NCBI RefSeq assembly: GCF_030506285.1 | Contig: NZ_CP119422.1 | Coordinates: forward strand, 1,302,001-1,366,000 | Length of the DNA: 64,000 nucleotides | From: Catalinimonas niigatensis | GTDB lineage: Bacteria > Bacteroidota > Bacteroidia > Cytophagales > Cyclobacteriaceae | Reading direction: 5' to 3' | Part shown: positions 8,592-16,610 of the stretch, one piece after another | Layout of the letters: each line of letters opens with the position of its first letter | Numbering within the stretch: position 1 is the stretch's first letter | Translations under genes and position numbers: made by a program | Notes under the pieces: model-generated | What the model was told of the DNA's origin: nothing | The model's database searches: none | What the model saw: the letters and a program-made list of their open reading frames with translations, nothing else

Positions 8592-10783
8592 ACACCTAAC
8601 TCCAACTGGTTTTTAACTAAGTTGTAGTAGAAACCTTTCTTGCAAGCAAGCTCTGTATGTGTACCCTGTTCTACCACTTTTCCCTCTTCTAATACAAGTA
8701 TTTGGTCAGCATGCTTTACCGTACTGAGCCGATGGGCTACGATGATGACAGTGCGGTCTTGGTAGAAGTTTTCCAAATTATTAACAATAAATCTTTCGGT
8801 CTCAGCATCTAGGGCACTGGTGGCCTCATCAAAAAAAAGGTACTTAGGATCTTTATATACTGCCCGGGCAATCAGGATTCTTTGGCGCTGTCCTCCAGAG
8901 AGTCCCATTCCGTTTTGTCCGATGTGTGTCTTGTAATCGTTAGGTAGCGAATGGATAAATGTCTCCAGGTGAGCAATGCGAACAGCATGGGCTAATCTGG
9001 ATTTATCTAATGGATTCCTACTGTCTGATTCTGTGATGTTGGCAAGAATTGTATCATCAAAGATATAACCATCTTGCATCACCACACCACACTCAGATAA
9101 CCAGGTGGTTGAAGGTAATTTACCAAGAGTGCAGTTTCCTGCGGAAATCCTTCCTTCCGTTGGTTCATAGAATTTGAGTAAAAGCTTCAATAGTGTTGTT
9201 TTTCCACTCCCACTAGTTCCTACAATAGCTGTGACCTTTCCCTCTGGTATAGAACAACTCACATCCTGTAGCACTACAGGCGATTGAGGGCCGGCATACC
9301 GGAAAGAGACATTTTCTAAAACGATTGGTCCATGCAAAGCAGAGTCTAGTAGTGTATCAGTCAATGTGCTTTTATCCAATTGATAATGATTACTATCATG
9401 ATAGACTTCATTTAATCGAGATAAGCTTAGCTTAGCATCCTGTGCGGATTGATGAAAACCTATCAAACTCAGCAATGGAGCATTTAATTGTCCCAAGATA
9501 TACTGTACGGCAATCAGCATTCCCAATGTCATCTCTCCTTGAATAACAAAAAGAGCAGATAGAAAAGTAATGCCAATGTTTTTAAGCTCGTGCAGAACCT
9601 GTCCACCCTGCAACTGCCACTGTTCTACGGCTAATGTACGGGTAGCGATCTGGTGCTGCCTGATACGGACTGCTTCCCAGCGCCAGCGTCTCCGCTGCTG
9701 AGAATCGTTGATCTTGATTTCCGGCATGCCGTAGAGCAGATCATGCAGTTGTCCCTGTTCACGGGCGGAAACTGAAAAGCGCTGCTGTTCAAGGGTAAGT
9801 CTTTTTTTTGCAAACCAGCTTATCCAGAGCACATACAAAAGAGCCCCTGAGAAAAAAAGCACAAAGATGAGCCAGTGGTAAAATAACAGTACCCCTCCAA
9901 GCACAACTACATTAAGTAAAGAAAATAACAGAGTTATAGATTGTTGGGTTAAGAATCCTTCTATCCTATCACTATCAGTAATCCGCTGAAAAAGATCCCC
10001 AAGGTTTTTTCGCTCAAAAAAAGTGAAAGGTAGTTGCACCAGCTTTTGTAGGAAATCTGAGAGTAAGGAAAGACTAACTCTGCTACCCACATAAAGCAAT
10101 AAATAATTTCGTATTGCCTCACCCAAAGTCTGAGAACCAAAAAGTACTAACTGAGCGATAAGTATGATGTAGATGAAATTCAGATTATTTTGTCGTATCC
10201 CTTCATCTACCAGGGCTTGAGCAAGAAAAGGCATGGCTAACTGAATGATACTCAAAGTGAATACCCCTGCCAGTACCATACCCAGGTAAGGCCGGTAAGG
10301 CTTGAGAAATGAGTTTATGATATGCCATTGACTTTTGGTTGACTTATCCTCTTTTTCATTACGGAAGGTTGTCGAAGGTTCCAGCAGTAAAAGTATGCCG
10401 GTTTTATTTTCCGGCTGACACCAGCCTTTAAGAAATGCCTCTCTGCCGTATTTAACCTTTCCTATGGCAGGGTCAGCTACATAGACATACTTTGTAGTAA
10501 TTTTATAGACCACCACAAAGTGTTCTTGTTGCCAGTGGGCAATGCAGGGAAGTGGAATATCCTCAAACAAAACATCAGCTTCCACCATCACTGCTTCAGA
10601 AAGAAAACCAATTTGTTCTGCGGCGCCAGAAAGATTCAATAGAGAAGTGCCTTCTTTCCCCATAAAGGTAACTTCTCTGATCTCTTCCAAGGAATAGTAC
10701 TTCCCATAATAGCGGGCAATCATACGCAAACAGGTAGGCCCACAGTCTACGGAGTCAAGCTGACGGTATAAAGGAAAGCGCAT
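8588..10783 (-). CDS. ABC exporter with N-terminal C39 leader peptidase
   Basis: This is a bacteriocin/pheromone-type transporter that removes a Gly-Gly leader and exports the rest of the peptide. In the 731 residues, the C39 peptidase occupies about 1-125 with Cys14 (VDCGPTC), His88 (QEHFVVV) and Asp104 (VADPAIG) all in place, so leader cleavage should work. A six-helix membrane domain follows (about 160-440), then the ATPase domain with Walker A GTSGSGKTTLL, signature LSGGQRQR and Walker B YLFFDEATSALD. It is followed by the adaptor gene in a 4-bp overlap and preceded by 112 bp of AT-rich DNA after the LytTR gene, so it may have its own promoter. The obvious candidate substrate is the small Gly-Gly peptide encoded at 15155-15289. 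Confidence 0.94.
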   Translation of the reverse strand: MRFPLYRQLDSVDCGPTCLRMIARYYGKYYSLEEIREVTFMGKEGTSLLNLSGAAEQIGFLSEAVMVEADVLFEDIPLPCIAHWQQEHFVVVYKITTKYVYVADPAIGKVKYGREAFLKGWCQPENKTGILLLLEPSTTFRNEKEDKSTKSQWHIINSFLKPYRPYLGMVLAGVFTLSIIQLAMPFLAQALVDEGIRQNNLNFIYIILIAQLVLFGSQTLGEAIRNYLLLYVGSRVSLSLLSDFLQKLVQLPFTFFERKNLGDLFQRITDSDRIEGFLTQQSITLLFSLLNVVVLGGVLLFYHWLIFVLFFSGALLYVLWISWFAKKRLTLEQQRFSVSAREQGQLHDLLYGMPEIKINDSQQRRRWRWEAVRIRQHQIATRTLAVEQWQLQGGQVLHELKNIGITFLSALFVIQGEMTLGMLIAVQYILGQLNAPLLSLIGFHQSAQDAKLSLSRLNEVYHDSNHYQLDKSTLTDTLLDSALHGPIVLENVSFRYAGPQSPVVLQDVSCSIPEGKVTAIVGTSGSGKTTLLKLLLKFYEPTEGRISAGNCTLGKLPSTTWLSECGVVMQDGYIFDDTILANITESDSRNPLDKSRLAHAVRIAHLETFIHSLPNDYKTHIGQNGMGLSGGQRQRILIARAVYKDPKYLFFDEATSALDAETERFIVNNLENFYQDRTVIIVAHRLSTVKHADQILVLEEGKVVEQGTHTELACKKGFYYNLVKNQLELGV

Positions 10784-10895
10784 TTGAATAAAGAATCAAG
10801 CCTGCAAAATAAATGTATTAATTATAATTTTACAATTATTTATTGTACTTATTTATTAAATGTTTATATAATATATTCTGTTCTCTGACTATGAG

Positions 10896-11612
10896 TTAGT
10901 ACAAGGTGTTGTTGCTTAAGTACCTGACTATAGTGCGGTAGGTTTTACCGATAGGGATGGTCTGTTTGCTGTGCTCCATAACAATAAAAGGAAAGTCAAT
11001 TTCCTTGATGTAGGCTCTGTTGATTAGAAACTGCTTGTGTACCCGGTGAAAGCCATAGGGTTTCATCAAGGCTTCCATATAGCTCATCGTTTCAGTAACC
11101 AATAGCGGTGTGTCCGCTGCCGAATGAATCTTTACCGTATGCCCATTGGATTCTATATAGAGGATAGTAGCCGGTTCAACTCGAAGATGTTTATTATTTT
11201 GGCGAACAAAAAGATTAGTATGGTTTATAGTACGAACCTCTTCTTTGCCTACTGTTCTTACTTTTTCTAAAGCGGTGAGGAAACGATCAAAGCCATAAGG
11301 TTTGAGCAAGTAATCGCAGATATTCAAATCGTAACCCTTAATCGCATATTCATCAAAAGCCGATACTATAATAAAAGTTGGTAGTATACCCATTCCCTTT
11401 TGTTTCACAATAGCAATGAATTCCAGGCCACTGATATCCTGCATTTGAACATCAATTAAAACTGCATCAACAGGGTGATCATTGAGGAAATTCAAAGCCT
11501 GTAATGGAGAAGTAAATGACTTGATCAGGTTGATCCAAGACACTTTAGCAGCATACTTCTCAATAATATGCAAGGCAGAAACATTATCATCAATAGCAAT
11601 GATCTTTAGCAT
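10896..11612 (-). CDS. LytTR-family response regulator (first of two)
   Basis: This is a phosphorylation-controlled transcription factor. The receiver domain (1-115) has the acidic pair Asp8-Asp9, phospho-acceptor Asp54 (VLIDVQM) and the switch Lys104 (YLLKP). The LytTR DNA-binding domain (about 140-235) contains IESNGHTVKIHS, FHRVHKQFLIN and the closing IPIGKTYR. LytTR regulators bind 9-bp direct repeats about 12 bp apart; three such half-sites lie before the small peptide gene. The gene starts 6 bp after the prolyl oligopeptidase stop and is the third member of the kinase, peptidase, regulator run. It is most likely the partner of that kinase. Confidence 0.93.
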   Translation of the reverse strand: MLKIIAIDDNVSALHIIEKYAAKVSWINLIKSFTSPLQALNFLNDHPVDAVLIDVQMQDISGLEFIAIVKQKGMGILPTFIIVSAFDEYAIKGYDLNICDYLLKPYGFDRFLTALEKVRTVGKEEVRTINHTNLFVRQNNKHLRVEPATILYIESNGHTVKIHSAADTPLLVTETMSYMEALMKPYGFHRVHKQFLINRAYIKEIDFPFIVMEHSKQTIPIGKTYRTIVRYLSNNTLY

Positions 11613-11618
11613 AATTTC

Positions 11619-13787
11619 CTAATGATTAGATGAGTTACCCTGTAAAATCCTGGAATCAGTTGACTGTAGTTGCCAGAGAAAAAAGGCAAACTTATCAGCC
11701 AGTTGCTGTCTATAGGCTGTCTCATCAACTACCCCATGACCTCCTGAATAAACTCTTAATAAAGTTACAGCATCATTGAGTCTGACGGCTTCCATTTTAG
11801 CGGCATATTTGGCAGGCTCCCACACTTCAACCCGCGTATCTTTTTCTCCAGCGGTAAGCATAATTGCTGGATAGTTCTTTTCAGTAAGGTGCAGATAGGG
11901 GTCCATCTGGCATAAATAGCCAAACTCTATGGAGTCCTCAGGATTACCAAATTCTTCATAGTGGACGATGCCATCCGAAGACGCAACCAGACGGGTAGGA
12001 TTTAGAAACGGATACTCAAGCACTGCCGCTTTAAATAAATCAGGTTGCTCATTCAGGGCCATTCCAATAGCAATACCTCCTGCGCTATTCCCATTTAAAC
12101 CTAAATGCCCAGGTGAGGTATAGCCTTGCTTTATCAAATACTCACTACAAGCCAGCAGGTCTTTCCAGGAATTCTGTTTCTGAGCTTTTCTGCCCTGGGA
12201 GTGCCAGGATGTTCCTTTTTCTCCTCCTCCCCTAACGTGAGCTTTGGCAAGTATTCCTCCCCGGTTGAACCATGGAAGTAAGTCTGCATCAAAATAGGGC
12301 TCTAAGGAAAGGCCATAGGCACCATAGGCTTCCAGAATGACGGGATTACGTCCGTTACGTTTTAGTCCTTTTTTATAAATAATTGTAAGTGGCACAAGTA
12401 CTCCATCATATGAAGCTACCATCACTTCTTCTACCACTAAGTCTTTGCTGTATGGGTTATCACCCACTGGCCGGATAGCTGTTAGCTTGGTCTTATTTTC
12501 AGCAGGATCATAATAGTAGATACCGTACTCCTGATCCCATCCCGATAGTCCAAAGTAAATCCCTTGGCCACTGATTTTGGCTTGATAAGCTTCGGATAAT
12601 AAGTCTACATCTCCCTGGAAAGGAAGAGGAATGTTTAATTCTTGATCATCCTTTATGTATAATAGTTGGCTAATGCCATTACGAACGAGCTCGACATATA
12701 CACCTCCTTCCCTGACTTCAAGTTCGCTAATATAGCCTTCAGATTCAGACAGAAGGATCACGGATGAGTCAGGCTGACCCAAGGGGGCTTTGATGATTTG
12801 GGTTACAGAATCATTGTCGCTGATCAACTGGTAAGCGAAATCCCTGTCAAAGAGCACGTTGATAATTGACTGATCCGGGGAAAGCTCTTTCCATACAACA
12901 GTTGGGGGTTCAGACTGCAACACAGAGGATAAGGGTGCAATATGATAAGATAAGTATTGTGAATACCCATGTGCTATTGAGCATCGTACCGTAACGCTAT
13001 CGGGCAATACCTGAAGGGTTGGAAAATCACCCCCTTGATAGGATAAGTCCTCAAATCGGTCTTGATCTAAGATCACCCGATCAGTCTCTTGGAGTGTACC
13101 TAACCTATGTAATTTGACCCGTACATGATCAAACCAGTCGGTGGAGTCGTCAGGAATACTGAGCTGAGTATAGAAAAATGCCTGACTATTAGGCAACCAA
13201 TAAGGATAGTACGAAAGGCTGGCATTGATAACTTCTGGAGTGAAACTGCCTGATTTTAAGTCAAATACCCGGATCTCCATCTCATCGCTACCATCGGCAA
13301 AACCACAGACGGCAATGTATTTATTATCAGGTGATGGGTTGATACTTTCAATTGTATACTGACTACTGTCATTTTCTACAATATCTTGAGTGCTAAATAA
13401 CATAGTCCCTGAATCTAAAGGATGCCGAAAACTAATCACTTGCTGCGCTCCTGTTTCACTTAAGTATCGGATAGCATAAGTGTAGGTGCCATTAACTACT
13501 GGTACAGAAGCGCGAACAGGCGATGAGTCTTTAAGCTGTTCCAACTCTTCTATGAATGTCTGACGAACCGTTAGGTGGGTAAGTAATTGTTGGACCTGCT
13601 GGTTCTTTTGATCAATCCAGGTACGGGTAATAGGGTTGTCCAGATTTTCTAATTCACGAAAAGGATCATTATACTGTATTCCAAAAATGGTATCGACTTC
13701 CAATCCTTGAGGTAAAGAAACTTTACGGATGTACTGTCCTACAGATGTATGGTATACAAGGAAGAGAATCCAAATAATATTCTTCAT
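11619..13787 (-). CDS. Secreted prolyl oligopeptidase (family S9A)
   Basis: This is a serine peptidase that cuts short peptides on the carboxyl side of proline. The 722-residue protein has a signal peptide (KNIIWILFLVYHTSVGQ), an N-terminal cap and seven-bladed propeller region, and a C-terminal alpha/beta hydrolase domain. The catalytic triad is visible as Ser568 (GNSAGG), Asp650 (GEKDTRVE) and His684 (GGHGVVDE). The usual GGSNGG motif is here NGNSAGG, still consistent with S9A. It should act in the periplasm or outside. Its place is unusual: it lies between a sensor kinase gene (11-bp gap) and a LytTR regulator gene (6-bp gap), so it very probably belongs to the same signalling pathway, trimming or destroying a proline-containing signal. 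The peptide at 15155 has five prolines in its predicted mature part. Confidence 0.93.
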   Translation of the reverse strand: MKNIIWILFLVYHTSVGQYIRKVSLPQGLEVDTIFGIQYNDPFRELENLDNPITRTWIDQKNQQVQQLLTHLTVRQTFIEELEQLKDSSPVRASVPVVNGTYTYAIRYLSETGAQQVISFRHPLDSGTMLFSTQDIVENDSSQYTIESINPSPDNKYIAVCGFADGSDEMEIRVFDLKSGSFTPEVINASLSYYPYWLPNSQAFFYTQLSIPDDSTDWFDHVRVKLHRLGTLQETDRVILDQDRFEDLSYQGGDFPTLQVLPDSVTVRCSIAHGYSQYLSYHIAPLSSVLQSEPPTVVWKELSPDQSIINVLFDRDFAYQLISDNDSVTQIIKAPLGQPDSSVILLSESEGYISELEVREGGVYVELVRNGISQLLYIKDDQELNIPLPFQGDVDLLSEAYQAKISGQGIYFGLSGWDQEYGIYYYDPAENKTKLTAIRPVGDNPYSKDLVVEEVMVASYDGVLVPLTIIYKKGLKRNGRNPVILEAYGAYGLSLEPYFDADLLPWFNRGGILAKAHVRGGGEKGTSWHSQGRKAQKQNSWKDLLACSEYLIKQGYTSPGHLGLNGNSAGGIAIGMALNEQPDLFKAAVLEYPFLNPTRLVASSDGIVHYEEFGNPEDSIEFGYLCQMDPYLHLTEKNYPAIMLTAGEKDTRVEVWEPAKYAAKMEAVRLNDAVTLLRVYSGGHGVVDETAYRQQLADKFAFFLWQLQSTDSRILQGNSSNH

Positions 13788-13798
13788 GTATTAAAATG

Positions 13799-14872
13799 TT
13801 AACTCACTAAAACAGGATCTTTTGCTGAAAATATTTTTAAGGAAACGCTATAAATAGCCTGATTCTGATCAATTTTCAAGGTGTGATGTTGATGATAAAA
13901 AGCGCGTAATGTCTGTTGTGTAATCTCCAAGCCTACACGTGTACTGCTGGCAGAGGCCGATGAACGAATTTTATTGACCACCTTAAATTCAAGGAAATCA
14001 TTTGCTGAAAGGGTGATGGTGATAGGAAAATCAGGGTCATTTCCAACACCGTGCTTAATCGCATTTTCAACAAAATTAACCAGGATACGAGGCAGCATCA
14101 GGAAATTTCGAGTATCCCCATATATGTTAAAGATAATATGGAGATCAGGATAAATGGTCTTATGAATTTGAATGAAGTTATGAAGGTAACTTATCTCAGT
14201 ATCTAATTTGACCAGACTATCCGCTTTGGTTGCCGTATTGTAGCGAAGGATTTCAGAAAGCAGTAAAATGGGTTGGGCTGCTTCTTCCTGCTCCATAATT
14301 TTGGAATAGATATGGGACAGCGTATTGAAAGTAAGATGGGCATTAAACTGGCTTTTGTAAAATTGTAACTCCTGTCGGGCCAGTTGCTCTTGCGTTTGAG
14401 CAAGTTCTATCGCTTTCAGGCTATTTCGCTTGGTAAGTGCTATGCCGTGTTTACTGTAATAAAGACCATAGGCTGGAATCCAAATAAAAATCAGCATGTT
14501 CATTGCCTCAACAATATCTTCACTGAAAGGATAATCAAGAATACCTTCCCATTGATTTCCATATTCCGGAATAACCCGGTTACAAAAGCTATACAATAAC
14601 ATAAATAAACCTCCTACTAACAGGTGTCCAGTCAATAAGTTAATCTTGTTTTCATGCAATTTAGGGCATACATGATAGAGGGTAAGATAGAAGGTAATTC
14701 CAAAGACGATTACGTATGGAGTTTGGGTCCAGATACTGAACCACAGCGGCCAGTCTACCTGAATTCCGCCACTTACCATGAAAATCCATACTACTCCCCA
14801 TACCAGTAGATGACGGTAGCACTCGCTAGTTGGAATGATTATCTTAAAAACAGAAAAATCATCACTTTTCAT
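13799..14872 (-). CDS. LytS/YehU-type membrane histidine kinase
   Basis: This is a sensor kinase for the LytTR regulator two genes downstream. The 357 residues begin with four predicted membrane helices (about 20-140) and no large periplasmic domain, the kind of sensor used by AgrC/ComD-like peptide receptors. The dimerisation/phospho-acceptor region is KSQFNAHLTFNTLSHIY with His179, matching the QxNPHFLFN box of the His_kinase family apart from Ala for Pro. The ATPase domain carries the N-box NFVENAIKHGVG (about 272-283) and a short G-box region (STRVGLEITQQ). It is the first gene of the kinase, peptidase, regulator operon and is transcribed divergently from the small peptide gene, 282 bp away. 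Confidence 0.9.
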   Translation of the reverse strand: MKSDDFSVFKIIIPTSECYRHLLVWGVVWIFMVSGGIQVDWPLWFSIWTQTPYVIVFGITFYLTLYHVCPKLHENKINLLTGHLLVGGLFMLLYSFCNRVIPEYGNQWEGILDYPFSEDIVEAMNMLIFIWIPAYGLYYSKHGIALTKRNSLKAIELAQTQEQLARQELQFYKSQFNAHLTFNTLSHIYSKIMEQEEAAQPILLLSEILRYNTATKADSLVKLDTEISYLHNFIQIHKTIYPDLHIIFNIYGDTRNFLMLPRILVNFVENAIKHGVGNDPDFPITITLSANDFLEFKVVNKIRSSASASSTRVGLEITQQTLRAFYHQHHTLKIDQNQAIYSVSLKIFSAKDPVLVS

Positions 14873-15021
14873 CTAAATTTCTGTGTTAATGCCATTCATA
14901 CTACACACAAAGCTAAGCATAGATAACTTTTATTATATAAAGGTTTATGAACTGTGTTCACAAAGATAGAGGAAAAAGTAATATTTAGGATATGGGAATT
15001 ACAATCTGATACCTTGAGTAG

Positions 15022-15072
15022 GCTGTTGATGAACATATACTGACCGTTCATGGCCAGTTTTAAGCCGTTGGT
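15022..15072 (+). promoter_or_regulatory. Three LytTR-like half-sites at 21-bp period
   Basis: GCTGTTGAT (15022-15030), ACCGTTCAT (15043-15051) and GCCGTTGGT (15064-15072) are direct repeats separated by exactly 12 bp, two helical turns apart. The middle copy matches the published LytTR consensus [TA][AC][CA]GTTN[AG][TG] at every position; the other two differ at one (third copy) or two (first copy) positions. The array ends 20 bp before the -33 element of the small peptide promoter, where an activator would sit. Two LytTR regulators are encoded in this locus. Confidence 0.7.
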
Positions 15073-15092
15073 GAAATTTTATTTATTGCATT

Positions 15093-15123
15093 TTGTGCCT
15101 TTTTGATAAAGGGTATATCTTTG
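15093..15123 (+). promoter_or_regulatory. Bacteroidota-type promoter of the small peptide gene
   Basis: TTG (15093-15095) lies 20 bases before TATCTTTG (15116-15123), a full match to the Bacteroidota -7 element TAnnTTTG with normal spacing. Transcription would begin near 15130, giving a leader of about 25 nt before the ATG at 15155. Confidence 0.75.
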
Positions 15124-15154
15124 ATATTCAAATAATACAAACTATCTAAACTTT

Positions 15155-15289
15155 ATGATGAAAAAGAACAAATCAGAAAAAAGCTATATCAGCTTGAGTA
15201 TTGAACAACAACAAGCCATCCGTGGATGGGGCGGCCCTAAGCCTCCTAGAGTTCGAATGATGGTAAGGCCTAATCAAAAGCCCAAATAG
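15155..15289 (+). CDS. Small Gly-Gly leader peptide with a proline-rich basic tail (44 aa)
   Basis: This is a predicted secreted peptide, pheromone or bacteriocin. Two ATGs in tandem (15155, 15158) open a 44-codon frame. The leader contains SYISLSIEQQQAIRGWGG, which resembles the LS-x-E-x-x-x-I-x-GG leaders read by C39 peptidases, with GW inserted before the Gly pair. Cleavage after Gly27 would release PKPPRVRMMVRPNQKPK, 17 residues with five prolines and six basic residues and no Cys. The gene has a strong promoter, LytTR-like sites upstream and a terminator downstream, all strong signs that it is real. A C39 exporter, an adaptor, a kinase, two LytTR regulators and a prolyl oligopeptidase are all encoded within 8 kb. 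Whether the product is signal or toxin cannot be told from sequence. Confidence 0.75.
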   Translation: MMKKNKSEKSYISLSIEQQQAIRGWGGPKPPRVRMMVRPNQKPK

Positions 15290-15310
15290 TTGGAACTTGG
15301 TTCCTGAAAA

Positions 15311-15369
15311 AAGTTCTTCCCTAGAGTCAAACCAAAAGCAGTTTATCTCTAGGAAGAACTTTATTTTTT
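15311..15369 (+). terminator. Terminator after the peptide gene, directly before a regulator gene
   Basis: AAGTTCTTCCCTAGAG (15311-15326) pairs with CTCTAGGAAGAACTT (15347-15361) with one bulged base and a loop of about 20 nt, followed by TATTTTTTA. The next gene starts at 15378, only 8 bases later, so that gene may depend on read-through from the peptide promoter. Confidence 0.85.
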
Positions 15370-15377
15370 AAATTTCT

Positions 15378-16163
15378 ATGCCTCTTTTAGAAAAATCAAC
15401 TACTCTTCACTGCCTGGTGGTGGATGATCAGCCTGCATCTAGCGAAGTCCTTTGTCGCTATATAGAAAGAACGAAGGGGCTGCAACTGGCTGGATCTTTT
15501 TCTGATGGGTTAGTTGCATTTGACTACCTAAAAACCTCCCCTGATCTTCATTTGATTTTTTTAGACGTGGAAATGCCCATGATCAATGGGTTTGACTTGT
15601 TGGCTATGATTAACCAGCATGATAGCAGCTTGCTTCCTTTGGTCATCTTAACTACTGGCCATGCACAGTATGCAGCACAAGGCTATTACTTTGACCGAGT
15701 AGCTGGCTTCTTACAGAAGGTTGTCAGCTACCCTAGTTTCTTGTCTATGGTAGAGAAAGCCCGGCGTGTCTTGACAGAAAATGATGTTTCTAAGATAATT
15801 CATGATCAAATTTTGGCAGAAAGAGATATGGTTTTCATCAAAACCAGCTTTAACCGCAAAGAACGCTATGAGCGAATTGATCTGAATGAACTGCTATTTA
15901 TCAAAAGTGACCGCAATTATATTCACCTGGTAACTGACAAAAATGAATATCTGGTAAAGAACTCTCTGAGTGACATTGAAAAGCAACTTTTTAAAAAAAG
16001 CTTTATCCGGGTCCATAAGTCATACCTTGTTAATCTTGCCCGTATACGGCGTGTTGAGGTGAAACAACTTTTCATGGATGGTGGAAAGACAGTTCCAATA
16101 AGTGAAACCTACCGGTCAAACTTAGTCAGTAGACTCAGCGAATTGTCTATTGAAGACAAATAG
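15378..16163 (+). CDS. LytTR-family response regulator (second of two)
   Basis: This is a transcription factor with a receiver domain (about 10-125: Asp16-Asp17, phospho-acceptor Asp63 in FLDVEMP, Thr92/Thr93, Lys114) and a LytTR DNA-binding domain (about 155-255: FIKSDRNYIHLV, FIRVHKSYLVN, VPISETYR). At 261 residues it is typical of the family. It lies on the opposite strand from the kinase operon, just downstream of the small peptide gene and its terminator, with almost no room for a separate promoter. It could form a feedback arm on the same LytTR sites, or receive phosphate from the same kinase. It differs clearly from the regulator at 10896, so it is not a recent duplicate. Confidence 0.92.
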   Translation: MPLLEKSTTLHCLVVDDQPASSEVLCRYIERTKGLQLAGSFSDGLVAFDYLKTSPDLHLIFLDVEMPMINGFDLLAMINQHDSSLLPLVILTTGHAQYAAQGYYFDRVAGFLQKVVSYPSFLSMVEKARRVLTENDVSKIIHDQILAERDMVFIKTSFNRKERYERIDLNELLFIKSDRNYIHLVTDKNEYLVKNSLSDIEKQLFKKSFIRVHKSYLVNLARIRRVEVKQLFMDGGKTVPISETYRSNLVSRLSELSIEDK

Positions 16164-16319
16164 ACCAAATCTGTTTATCCCCTCAAAACCCCTGTTCATC
16201 CCCTTCAAATGGTGCCTGGGAAGGAAGTGAATCAATCGCTTGGCTCACCTGATCATCGTCCCTACTTTTAGCTTAAATCATAAGTCAAAAAGCCCGCTAA
16301 AAGATATCATACCTTCATC

Positions 16320-16571
16320 ATGGGAGATAAAATGAGCCACGCAGAAGATCCGCATCATCAGCATTCCTGCAATACTACTGGTAGTCATACTGATCATCTC
16401 AATCGTTTATCCATAGATCAATTAGAAGCACAAAATCAACACCTTTGGCAGGCTTATCAGAACCTAAAGCAGGAAAGAGATATGCTTAGGAAAGCCCTTA
16501 ACATTTATCACAGAACTATAATATTACCTTTTTTTGTAAAAGATTATGAGGCTACATTGGGTGATAGGTAG
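16320..16571 (+). CDS. Small His-rich coiled-coil protein (83 aa)
   Basis: I do not recognise this protein. The N-terminal third is rich in histidine (HAEDPHHQHSC and SHTDH), which could bind metal. The middle (about 28-65: IDQLEAQNQHLWQAYQNLKQERDMLRKAL) has heptad spacing and should form a coiled coil, similar in style to the leucine-zipper part of transposase OrfA proteins, although no transposase lies nearby. The end is hydrophobic. It follows the second LytTR gene by 156 bp on the same strand and may belong to that transcription unit. Function unknown. Confidence 0.45.
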   Translation: MGDKMSHAEDPHHQHSCNTTGSHTDHLNRLSIDQLEAQNQHLWQAYQNLKQERDMLRKALNIYHRTIILPFFVKDYEATLGDR

Positions 16572-16610
16572 TTAGGAATCAAAGTTAGGTGTTGGAATAC
16601 AGTTTAATTA

